Positions 1 to 5,695 of a stretch of 8,730 nt of DNA are shown here, in pieces. The DNA is taken from assembly GCA_002427615.1 (NCBI GenBank), contig DIFH01000150.1, positions 9,658-18,387 on the forward strand, read 5' to 3'. The translations under genes and the position numbers were made by a program. How positions within the stretch are numbered: the first letter of the stretch is position 1; each line of letters begins with the position of its first letter. Source of the DNA: Paludibacter sp. UBA5753. GTDB lineage: Bacteria > Bacteroidota > Bacteroidia > Bacteroidales > Paludibacteraceae. The notes under the pieces were generated by a model. The model was given only the letters and a program-made list of their open reading frames with translations. It did not search any database and was not told the origin of the DNA.

Positions 1-989
1 AGCGTTGAAAACAAAATGTATAATGAACTCAATGCCAATCCTATACCTAAGTGAAATCCCATCCCTCCACGCACTTTGCGCGACGACAACGAAACCCCCA
101 TCAAAGTCATTATAAATGCAGCCAACGGCATTGAATAACGTTTATAATATTCATCTTCAAAGCCCTGTATGTTTCCGACCCCTCTATTCTTTTGCCGGTG
201 CAAATAATCCCTGAGCTCAATATTATTCATTTGGGCACTCTCGGCAGAAGTAATGAAGAACTCGCGTGGTTGAACTTTGATGACTGTATCTTTACTCGCG
301 CCCTGGGTAATACTTTCACGCATACCGTTAAAATCGCGTTGAAGATAATCAGTTATTTTCCAATTATAGTCCGACTCCCACGAAATAGTTTCGGCAGTTA
401 AACGCGAAACTAATTGCTTTTTATCAAATTTCTCGAGCGAAAACCGATAACCTTTATTTTCGGTAATTTCGTACCGTTCGATGTACAAAATAACACCCGG
501 TTCTACTTCCATCTGAACATTCCGGGCATGATCCGATTTTACTTTCTTGATATACTTATCTTCAAAAGTAATCATTTTCTCGTTAGCCGGCGGAATAATA
601 TAACCACCTAAAACGAAAGCTATGGAGCCGATAACCAAAGCCGACAGGAAATAGGGAAGCATCAACCTTCTGAAACTCACCCCGCTGGCTAAAATGGCAA
701 TAATTTCGGTATTGGTAGCCATTTTCGAAGTGAAAAAGATAACGGCAATGAACGTGAACAAAGGACTGAACATGTTCATATAAAAAGGAATAAAATTTAG
801 GTAATAATCTAAAACAATAGCTTTTAATGGAGCGCTATTATCAAAAAAATTATCTAATTTTTCAGTTAAATCGAATACAATGGCAATACTGAGAATAAGT
901 ACGATTGAATAAAAGTACGTTCCCAAAAACTTCTTGATAATGTAAGTATCAATCCGCTTTAATCCTATTTTCCTATAATCGATCGGCAT
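1..989 (-). CDS. LptF/LptG-family lipopolysaccharide export permease (3' end cut off by the window)
   Basis: The minus strand is open from an ATG at 989 to the window edge, 329 codons without a stop; family members are roughly 360 residues, so only the C-terminal membrane end is missing. The protein starts MPIDYRKIGLKRIDTYIIKK, the amphipathic 'RIDTYIIKKFL' opening of YjgP/YjgQ permeases. Hydrophobic segments follow at about residues 21-39, 60-85 and 112-135, then a large polar domain (about 140-275) that should be the periplasmic beta-jellyroll, then the start of the C-terminal membrane bundle (SMPLAAFIMTLMGVSLSSRK). In the known system, LptF and LptG with the ATPase LptB extract LPS from the inner membrane. 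Family assignment is firm; LptF versus LptG cannot be settled here. It lies 85 nt downstream of tgt on the same strand with no recognisable promoter between, so co-transcription with tgt is likely. Confidence 0.88.
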   Translation of the reverse strand, partial: MPIDYRKIGLKRIDTYIIKKFLGTYFYSIVLILSIAIVFDLTEKLDNFFDNSAPLKAIVLDYYLNFIPFYMNMFSPLFTFIAVIFFTSKMATNTEIIAILASGVSFRRLMLPYFLSALVIGSIAFVLGGYIIPPANEKMITFEDKYIKKVKSDHARNVQMEVEPGVILYIERYEITENKGYRFSLEKFDKKQLVSRLTAETISWESDYNWKITDYLQRDFNGMRESITQGASKDTVIKVQPREFFITSAESAQMNNIELRDYLHRQKNRGVGNIQGFEDEYYKRYSMPLAAFIMTLMGVSLSSRKVRGGMGFHLGIGLALSSLYILFST

Positions 990-1074
990 TGTTTATATTG
1001 ATTAATTAGTTGATTATGGTTCTTAAACTTTCAAACACAAAACCCGACTACCCGTCAGACAGGTGCAAAACAGC

Positions 1075-2205
1075 CTAAAGTCGTCTTCCTACCTGATCGA
1101 TCATCCCTTTTTTCCAGTGAGCAAAGTCGCCTGCCTGTATATGTTTACGCGCGTCTCCGACAAGCCACAAATAAAAAGCCAAATTATGTATCGATGCTAT
1201 TTGCATAGCCAACAACTCTTTACTTATAAAGAGATGACGCAAATACGCCTTGGTATAAACTTTATCCACATACGAGCTACCAAACTCATCAAGTGGCGAA
1301 AAATCATTTTTCCATTTTTCGTTTCGCATATTCATTACACCCTGCGAAGTGAACAACATGCCGTTTCGTCCGTTTCGGGTTGGCATCACACAATCAAACA
1401 TGTCGACGCCCCGTTCAATTCCTTCGAGAATATTCTGCGGAGTACCGACGCCCATCAAATAGCGGGGCTTTTCCTTTGGGAGAATTTCATTGACAATTTC
1501 TATCATCTCGTACATTTTTTCGACCGGTTCGCCGACAGCCAATCCGCCAATGGCATTCCCTTCCCGATTTTGCGAAGCAATAAACCCGGCCGATTCCCGA
1601 CGTAAATCGGGATAAACGCAACCCTGAACAATCGGGAAATAGGCCTGAGAATAACCGTATTTCGGTTCAGTGGCATCAAAGTGTTTCAAACCGCGATCCA
1701 ACCACCGATGCGTAAGCTCCATCGACTTTTTGGCATACAGGTAATCGGCATTTCCGGGCGTGCATTCATCAAAAGCCATGATAATATCGGCGCCTATCGA
1801 ACGTTGAATATCAACAGTTTTTTCGGGTGTAAACAAATGCTTACTCCCATCGATATGCGACCGGAAAGTGGCGCCTTCTTCGTGCAGTTTCCGGTTTTCG
1901 GTGAGCGAAAAAACCTGAAACCCGCCACTGTCGGTCAAAATAGGCCTATCCCAACCATTAAATTTATGCAACCCACCAGCCCGTTCCAACGTATCGATGC
2001 CCGGACGCAAGTACAAATGATAAGTATTGCCTAAAATTATTTGCGCTTTTATATCTTCCTTTAATTCATGAAAATGAACCGCTTTAACCGAAGCCACCGT
2101 ACCGACAGGCATAAAAATTGGCGTTTCGATAACGCCATGATCTGTGGTAATTTTGCCGGCTCGCGCATTTGAATCCGGGTCGGTATGTTGTAGTTCAAAA
2201 GTCAT
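1075..2205 (-). CDS. tgt: tRNA-guanine(34) transglycosylase (queuine tRNA-ribosyltransferase)
   Basis: A 376-residue protein, the usual length for bacterial Tgt. The enzyme swaps guanine at wobble position 34 of GUN-anticodon tRNAs (Asp, Asn, His, Tyr) for the queuosine precursor preQ1. Visible motifs: GNTYHL (59-64), TDSGGFQ with Asp92 as probable general base, PIVQGC (191-196), GGLAVGE (220-226), GVGTP (252-256) and RGVDMFDCVMPTRNGRNG, where Asp271 just before Cys272 should be the covalent nucleophile. The structural zinc site is degenerate: the stretch that aligns with the CxCxxC of the E. coli enzyme reads GSSYVD and there is no cysteine after Cys272, although the histidine of SIHNL is kept. 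From memory, Bacteroides homologues look the same, so this is probably a clade trait and not damage. The ATG at 2205 gives the standard MTFELQHTD start. hisH ends 78 nt upstream and no TAnnTTTG element is seen in that gap. Confidence 0.96.
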   Translation of the reverse strand: MTFELQHTDPDSNARAGKITTDHGVIETPIFMPVGTVASVKAVHFHELKEDIKAQIILGNTYHLYLRPGIDTLERAGGLHKFNGWDRPILTDSGGFQVFSLTENRKLHEEGATFRSHIDGSKHLFTPEKTVDIQRSIGADIIMAFDECTPGNADYLYAKKSMELTHRWLDRGLKHFDATEPKYGYSQAYFPIVQGCVYPDLRRESAGFIASQNREGNAIGGLAVGEPVEKMYEMIEIVNEILPKEKPRYLMGVGTPQNILEGIERGVDMFDCVMPTRNGRNGMLFTSQGVMNMRNEKWKNDFSPLDEFGSSYVDKVYTKAYLRHLFISKELLAMQIASIHNLAFYLWLVGDARKHIQAGDFAHWKKGMIDQVGRRL

Positions 2206-2283
2206 TTTTAGTTTTTGTCAAAAGTCTGGGTTATAGAAGTTGAAAAGTGAAAGTTTATAAAGTATATAGAGGAATAACTAATC

Positions 2284-2874
2284 TCAGACGCCTTTTATAA
2301 AGTTTTCAAGAATTTTTTGTCCGGCTTCGCCCGATTTTTCAGGATGAAACTGCAGGGCATAAAAATTATTTTTATGTAAAGCCGAACTGTATACGGCAAT
2401 ATAATCGGTTTTAGCTATGGCGTTTTCACACGATTCGACATAATAGCCATGCACAAAATACATATACGCATTTTCAGAAACACCTGAAAATAAGCGCGTT
2501 TTCAAGCCAAAAATATTATTCCAACCGATTTGCGGAATTTTATATCCAACCGTATCAGGAAAACGCTTCACTTTTTCATCAAAAATGCCAAGACAGGGCG
2601 TATCGTTTTCTTCGGAATGCGAACACATCAGCTGCATACCCAGACAAATTCCCAAAACCGGTTGCGTAAGCGAACATATCAACTTGTCAAGTCCTTTTTC
2701 TTTCAGATAATTCATGGCTGATGAAGCCTCTCCCACCCCGGGAAAAATAACCCGATCGGCATGGCGGATTTCATTATGATCATCTGTTACTGTCGCACGA
2801 ACTCCTATCCGCTCCAGTGCGAACATTACCGACCGGATATTTCCCGCATTGTATTTGATAATAACGACTTTCAT
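2284..2874 (-). CDS. hisH: Imidazole glycerol phosphate synthase glutaminase subunit
   Basis: A 196-residue class I glutamine amidotransferase, the normal HisH length. HisH hydrolyses glutamine and passes ammonia to HisF, which makes imidazole-glycerol phosphate and AICAR in histidine synthesis. Seen: the N-terminal YNAGNIRSV, the oxyanion-strand FPGVGEA (44-50), the nucleophile elbow GICLGMQL with Cys77, and QFHPEKSG with His177 and Glu179 completing the triad. The overall sequence resembles the biosynthetic HisH of Bacteroides and not the HisH2-type paralogues of surface-sugar loci. No hisA, hisF or hisIE is next to it: the upstream side is a gene-free repeat island and the downstream gene is tgt. 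The ATG at 2874 is preceded by repeat-derived sequence: a C(UUCG)G hairpin and then AGGGGG only 3 nt before the start codon. Bacteroidetes rarely rely on Shine-Dalgarno pairing, so I would not call that G run a ribosome binding site. Confidence 0.96.
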   Translation of the reverse strand: MKVVIIKYNAGNIRSVMFALERIGVRATVTDDHNEIRHADRVIFPGVGEASSAMNYLKEKGLDKLICSLTQPVLGICLGMQLMCSHSEENDTPCLGIFDEKVKRFPDTVGYKIPQIGWNNIFGLKTRLFSGVSENAYMYFVHGYYVESCENAIAKTDYIAVYSSALHKNNFYALQFHPEKSGEAGQKILENFIKGV

Positions 2875-2875
2875 A

Positions 2876-2900
2876 AGCCCCCTAACCCCCGAAGGGGAAA
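2876..2900 (+). repeat. Left inverted-repeat end of the island
   Basis: On the plus strand this copy reads AGCCCCCTAA, then CCCCCGAAGGGGAAA. It matches the minus-strand reading of the right end (3131-3156) over AGCCCCCTAA and again over GAA/GGGGA, with a 3-nt length difference in the middle. It lies directly against the hisH start codon, so it forms the whole proximal leader of that gene. Confidence 0.65.
2886..2897 (-). promoter_or_regulatory. CCCC(UUCG)GGGG hairpin just upstream of the hisH start codon
   Basis: Read on the minus strand, the left repeat contains CCCC TTCG GGGG: a 4-bp G:C stem closed by a C(UUCG)G loop, one of the most stable RNA tetraloops known. The stem ends 11 nt before the hisH ATG. 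If it is transcribed it will fold and could affect initiation at hisH. A regulatory role is inference; the fold could be a passive property of the repeat. Confidence 0.45.
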
Positions 2901-2936
2901 AATAAATATAAGTATATGGTTGTTAATTCTACTTTG

Positions 2937-3116
2937 ACAGATTAAATTCAAGCTCTTTTGGAGAACCTTTAATTCTGTTTTTTTAACAAAAATAAGGACA
3001 AGATTTACAGGAAGAACAGGTCAAAATATCTGAAATAAAATATGTAAATTCTGTCTGAAATAATAATCCGCCAAAGAAGTAGATTTAATTACTCTCAATT
3101 TTATCTGTAATTCTAC
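2937..3116. repeat. Three tandem imperfect hairpins inside the repeat island
   Basis: The first pairs ACAGATTAAA (2937-2946) with TTTAATTCTGT (2968-2978), one extra base in an arm. The second pairs GACAAGATTTACA (2997-3009) with TGTAAATTCTGTC (3043-3055), 11 of 13 positions. The third pairs GTAG plus AATTAC (3079-3092) with GTAATTCTAC (3107-3116), with a 4-nt bulge. The right arms are variants of one motif, which also appears alone at 2922-2932 (GTTAATTCTAC). They look like related repeat units and not three independent terminators, since no U-run follows the stems. Confidence 0.5.
2987..2994 (-). promoter_or_regulatory. Possible -7 promoter element for hisH-tgt-permease
   Basis: On the minus strand the sequence is TATTTTTG, matching the Bacteroidetes -7 consensus TAnnTTTG. 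It lies about 113 nt upstream of the hisH ATG and inside the repeat island. I could not find a convincing TTTG -33 box at 19-21 nt further upstream, and such matches arise by chance in AT-rich DNA. If real, the island would supply transcription to hisH and the genes behind it. Confidence 0.25.
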
Positions 3117-3130
3117 ATCACCTCTTAAAA

Positions 3131-3156
3131 TCCCCTTTCTGAGGATTTAGGGGGCT
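3131..3156 (-). repeat. Right inverted-repeat end of the island, overlapping the end of panD
   Basis: On the minus strand it reads AGCCCCCTAA, then ATCCTCAGAAAGGGGA. The codons GCC CCC TAA inside it are the last two residues (Ala-Pro) and stop of panD. CCCC and GGGG in this copy can also pair, and the stem is followed by ATTTT, so it might act as a weak terminator for panC-panD; that is inference. Confidence 0.6.
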
Positions 3157-3503
3157 ATTATTTTATTCGTGGCTGTATCCGGAAAAACAATTGCCGGTTT
3201 AAAAACCCGGGCTTCTTCCATTTCCATCATGGCATAAGCCATAATAATTACTATATCGCCCGGCTGCACCAAGCGGGCTGCCGCTCCGTTCAAACAAATC
3301 ATCCCCGATCCACGTTCCCCTGGAATAACATAAGTTTCGAATCGCTCACCGTTATTATTATTTACAATGCTAACTTTTTCGTTGGGAATAATATTGGCGG
3401 CATCCATTAAATCCAAATCTATGGTTATGCTTCCAATGTAATTCAAGTTAGCTTCGGTAACGGAAACTCTGTGAATTTTTGACTTTACGACGGTAACTAA
3501 CAT
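3147..3503 (-). CDS. panD: Aspartate 1-decarboxylase
   Basis: PanD decarboxylates L-aspartate to beta-alanine, the substrate of the adjacent panC product. The zymogen cleaves itself between Gly and Ser to create a pyruvoyl group. I chose the ATG at 3503 (118 residues) over an in-frame ATG at 3524 (125 residues) because it puts the cleavage site at Gly24-Ser25 (YIGSITID) and places Lys9, Arg54, Thr57, Tyr58 and Asn72 exactly at E. coli numbering; the family norm is about 117-127 residues. Further family motifs are KSKIHR, TEANLNY, NGERFETY and NGAAAR. The longer start would add MKNETKK and cannot be excluded. panC ends just upstream (12 nt to the longer start, 33 nt to this one), so the two are surely one transcript. 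The last codons (Ala-Pro-stop) are made of a dispersed repeat, so the tail ...TNKIIAP is probably an acquired end. It follows the conserved part of the fold and should be harmless. Confidence 0.96.
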   Translation of the reverse strand: MLVTVVKSKIHRVSVTEANLNYIGSITIDLDLMDAANIIPNEKVSIVNNNNGERFETYVIPGERGSGMICLNGAAARLVQPGDIVIIMAYAMMEMEEARVFKPAIVFPDTATNKIIAP

Positions 3504-3536
3504 TTTTTTTGTCTCGTTTTTCATTTATTTAAAAAA

Positions 3537-4394
3537 TCAATTGATCATTGATTCAAATCTTACATTATCAATTAAGCGAACTTCGCCGCAAAATACGGCT
3601 ATACATCCGACAGCCGGTTTTTCCCACGTTTGAACAGTCCGGAGGTTTTCAGAATCGACTATTTCAAAATATTCAACTTTAAGCCCTTCAATCGCATTAA
3701 TTCTACCGGAAACCCACACCGTTAAATCGGCAGGCGATAAATCGGGTACAAAGTTACGACTTTCAAACAATACTTTCGATATTTCAGCCGCATATTTACG
3801 TTGCTCGGGAGTAAGGCGTTCATTCCGACTGCTCATCGCCAATCCGCTTTCTTCACGCACAATCGGACAATCTACTATTTCCACATTAATATTCAGGGCT
3901 TTAACCATATAATGAATGATGGCTAATTGCTGAAAATCCTTTTCGCCAAAATATGCTTTGTCCGGTTGAACAAAGTTGAAAAGCTTACTTACAATCTGAA
4001 CTACCCCATTGAAATGACCCGGGCGGAATTTTCCTTCCATCACTTTATCTAATCCGGCAAAATCAAAATCGAAACGTCCGGTCAACTCATCTTCGGTGTA
4101 AATATCTTCGGACTGAGGAGCAAAAATAAGGTCACAACCAATGGCGCCAAGCATTTCAGCATCCCGTTCTATATTTCGGGGATATTTTTCAAGATCGGAC
4201 AGGTTATTAAACTGAGTCGGGTTTACAAATATACTTACAACATTAAAATCATTTTCACTGATCGATCGTGCGACTAAAGATTTATGTCCGGCGTGCAAAG
4301 CGCCCATTGTAGGCACAAAACCGATAGTTTTTCCTTTTGCTTTAACTGCTTTAATATCGGCTTGCAACTCTTGTATACTCGAAATTATTTTCAT
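3537..4394 (-). CDS. panC: Pantoate--beta-alanine ligase (pantothenate synthetase)
   Basis: A 285-residue cytoplasmic enzyme, full length for PanC. It activates D-pantoate with ATP to pantoyl-adenylate and condenses it with beta-alanine to give pantothenate, the precursor of coenzyme A. Seen: PTMGALHAGH (28-37) with the HxGH nucleotidyl-transferase signature, FVNPTQF (55-61), EGKFRPGHFNGV (119-130), FGEKD (148-152) and VREESGLAMSSRN (178-190), the last being the KMSKS-like loop. All are intact. The gene is first of a panC-panD pair, an arrangement that couples beta-alanine supply to its use; panB is not in the window. The start follows from MKIISSIQELQ, standard for the family. A probable -7 element lies 55 nt upstream. 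Confidence 0.97.
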   Translation of the reverse strand: MKIISSIQELQADIKAVKAKGKTIGFVPTMGALHAGHKSLVARSISENDFNVVSIFVNPTQFNNLSDLEKYPRNIERDAEMLGAIGCDLIFAPQSEDIYTEDELTGRFDFDFAGLDKVMEGKFRPGHFNGVVQIVSKLFNFVQPDKAYFGEKDFQQLAIIHYMVKALNINVEIVDCPIVREESGLAMSSRNERLTPEQRKYAAEISKVLFESRNFVPDLSPADLTVWVSGRINAIEGLKVEYFEIVDSENLRTVQTWEKPAVGCIAVFCGEVRLIDNVRFESMIN

Positions 4395-4448
4395 TATTTC
4401 TATGTATTTTTATACCTGAATTTCCTGATTTTGTATCAAAAATCGGTG

Positions 4449-4456
4449 CAAAAGTA
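4449..4456 (-). promoter_or_regulatory. Probable -7 promoter element for panC-panD
   Basis: The minus strand reads TACTTTTG followed by CACC, matching TAnnTTTG, the Bacteroidetes -7 box. It is 55 nt upstream of the panC ATG, giving a leader of about 45 nt. The -33 box is weak. An 18-bp near-palindrome (4476-4493) lies 19 nt further upstream, where a regulator could act. Confidence 0.5.
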
Positions 4457-4463
4457 CAAAAAC

Positions 4464-4634
4464 TTATTTGTAAATCGGGATAAACTTTACCCGTACAAGA
4501 GTAATAACAAGTTTTGTTCCTACTTGTTTAGCCTTTCTTTTGACTTTTCCGCCGTTATAAACCTCCTGTGCATAAGGCAAAATGTTATGGTTAAACTTTT
4601 TTAAAACACGTATGCCACGAACAACAAGAAACAT
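4464..4634 (-). other. Candidate small ORF (56 aa, basic) upstream of panC, unrecognised
   Basis: In the roughly 430-bp divergent gap between panC and the GT5-domain gene, the minus strand carries an ATG-initiated frame of 56 codons; an in-frame TTG at 4655 would add 7 residues. The product starts MFLVVRGIRVLKKFN and ends in a lysine/arginine- and valine-rich tail (GGKVKRKAKQVGTKLV, then VKFIPIYK). Its codons look acceptable for the genome, but I recognise no family, see no upstream promoter, and the frame runs to within 7 nt of the panC -7 box, so it could be chance in regulatory DNA. The rest of the gap holds only the two divergent promoters and a palindrome. Confidence 0.25.
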
Positions 4635-4775
4635 CGAGATGTAACGATTAAACAATTGATTGAATGAAGTGTAAATAAGAAACCTTGTACTTCATACTTT
4701 GAATATAATGTTCATTTTGTAATAGCGCTTAACATTTTGGTTTTTAAGTCTTGTGTATATCCGATTTTTTTTATA

Positions 4776-4783
4776 TATCTTTG
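4776..4783 (+). promoter_or_regulatory. Probable -7 promoter element for the GT5-domain gene and DUF4270 gene
   Basis: TATCTTTG matches the Bacteroidetes TAnnTTTG box. A TTG at 4751-4753, 22 nt upstream, is a weak -33 candidate. Transcription from here would start near 4790 and give a leader of about 30 nt before the ATG at 4822. It also argues against the in-frame GTG at 4753 as start codon, because that would lie upstream of the transcription start. Confidence 0.5.
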
Positions 4784-4821
4784 CAATCCGAATGTATTTC
4801 AAGCATCGGATCATAACGAGC

Positions 4822-5634
4822 ATGAAAAAAGTTAACAAAGTCCTTTATATTTCACAAGAAATTTTTCCTTATTTACCTGAATCCGAAATAGCCAACATGG
4901 GACGGTATTTGCCTCAAGCAGTGCAAGACCGTAACAAGGAAACGCGAACTTTTATGCCTAAATTCGGCGCTGTAAACGAAAGAAGAAACCAATTACATGA
5001 GGTAATTCGTTTATCGGGGATGAATCTGATTATCGACGACACCGATCACCCGCTTATCATTAAAGTAGCCTCGATACAGGCTGCCCGCATGCAGGTTTAT
5101 TTTATTGATAATGAAGATTATTTCCACCGGAAAAATACAATTGCCGACGAAAACGGAGAAGAATACGAAGACAATGATGAGCGTACAATTTTCTTTGTGC
5201 GCGGCGTGATGGAAACAGTTAAGAAACTCAGATGGACGCCAGATATAATTCATTGCCAGGGTTGGATGACAGCCCTAGCGCCACTTTACATAAAAAAAGC
5301 ATACAATCAGGACCCTTTTTTCAAACATTCAAAAGTTGTTTATTCTGTTTTTGATGATGAATTTAAAAAACCTTTTCGCAGCTTATTTGCAGAACGACTT
5401 TTACTTGAAGGCATAGAAAAAAAGCATGTTCTCCAGGTAAAGGACAAAGTAATTGATTATGTCGCGTTATCAAAATTAGCCATCGACTTTTCTGATGGAG
5501 TTATCCAGTCGAGTTCACGAATAAATCAGAATATTGTGGACTATGTAAAAGAAAAGAAAATCAAATACTTACCTTACGTTCAAAACGAGGATTATGCCGA
5601 TGATTATGTTAGGTTTTACGACAGTCTGGTGTAA
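4822..5634 (+). CDS. Lone GT5-type glycogen/starch synthase N-terminal domain protein, probably non-catalytic
   Basis: The 270-residue product aligns by eye along its length with the N-terminal Rossmann domain of GT5 glycogen synthase: VLYISQEIFPYL (7-18) matches 'VLHVCSEMFPLL' of E. coli GlgA, RTFMPKFG (42-49) matches its 'RVLLPAFP', PDIIHCQGWMTALAPLYI matches 'PDVVHAHDWHAGLAPAYL', and FSDGVIQSSS matches 'YADHITAVSP'. Two features argue against ordinary synthase activity. The ADP-glucose binding KTGGLADV is replaced by PESEIANM (19-26), and HDW is replaced by QGW (146-148). The second (GT1-like) Rossmann domain is absent: the protein ends where GlgA enters it. Similar short proteins are, from memory, found beside panC in Bacteroides, often annotated simply as glycogen/starch synthase. 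Role unknown; no signal peptide, so cytoplasmic. The start at 4822 (MKKVNKVLYIS) is chosen over upstream in-frame starts from the family alignment and the promoter position. The DUF4270 lipoprotein gene follows after 61 nt with no promoter seen between. Confidence 0.85.
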   Translation: MKKVNKVLYISQEIFPYLPESEIANMGRYLPQAVQDRNKETRTFMPKFGAVNERRNQLHEVIRLSGMNLIIDDTDHPLIIKVASIQAARMQVYFIDNEDYFHRKNTIADENGEEYEDNDERTIFFVRGVMETVKKLRWTPDIIHCQGWMTALAPLYIKKAYNQDPFFKHSKVVYSVFDDEFKKPFRSLFAERLLLEGIEKKHVLQVKDKVIDYVALSKLAIDFSDGVIQSSSRINQNIVDYVKEKKIKYLPYVQNEDYADDYVRFYDSLV

Positions 5635-5695
5635 ATCAGTATACTAAACATTTTTAAATCTCCATTTTTTCACCCTATTAATCATTTCATTTCAC

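Larger units (their letters stand above)
2876..3156. repeat. Gene-free repeat island bounded by inverted G/C-rich repeats, between panD and hisH
   Basis: This stretch, about 270 bp of it gene-free, holds no ORF I can support. Its outer ends are two inverted copies of a sequence beginning AGCCCCCTAA and ending GAA(A)GGGGA. The AT-rich interior contains three imperfect hairpins and four plus-strand copies of a motif close to TAATTCT(A/G)(C/T). The right end runs into the last codons of panD; the left end stops one base before the hisH start codon. Short 'CCCCCTAA...GGGG' and 'GACAAGATTTACAGG'-like sequences are, from memory, frequent between genes in Bacteroidetes, so this looks like a composite of dispersed REP/MITE-like repeats. 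No transposase and no clear target-site duplication were seen. Mobility is inference. Confidence 0.6.

Noticed and set aside
192..611. Two short plus-strand frames (192-401 and 414-611)
   Set aside because: Both are antisense to the LptF/LptG permease frame, which is open throughout and recognisable.
1050..1064. Near-palindrome ACCCGTCAGACAGGT between tgt and the permease
   Set aside because: It has essentially no loop and no T-run, so it is not a terminator; it may be a worn Bacteroidetes repeat, but one short copy is not enough to call.
1063..1605. 180-codon plus-strand reading frame
   Set aside because: It lies antisense to tgt, which is a full, well-conserved gene; the translation has no family features.
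2206..2283. Separate promoter or terminator between hisH and tgt
   Set aside because: The 78-nt spacer is AT-rich but has no TAnnTTTG match on the minus strand and no stem followed by a T-run.
4284..4604. 106-codon plus-strand frame across the 5' end of panC and the divergent gap
   Set aside because: Its first third is antisense to the PanC active-site coding region, and the remainder is low-complexity Phe/Tyr/Leu/Ser-rich sequence.
4753..4821. In-frame upstream extension of the GT5-domain gene from a GTG
   Set aside because: It would place the start codon upstream of the -7 box and add a hydrophobic stretch absent from the family; the ATG at 4822 fits the alignment.
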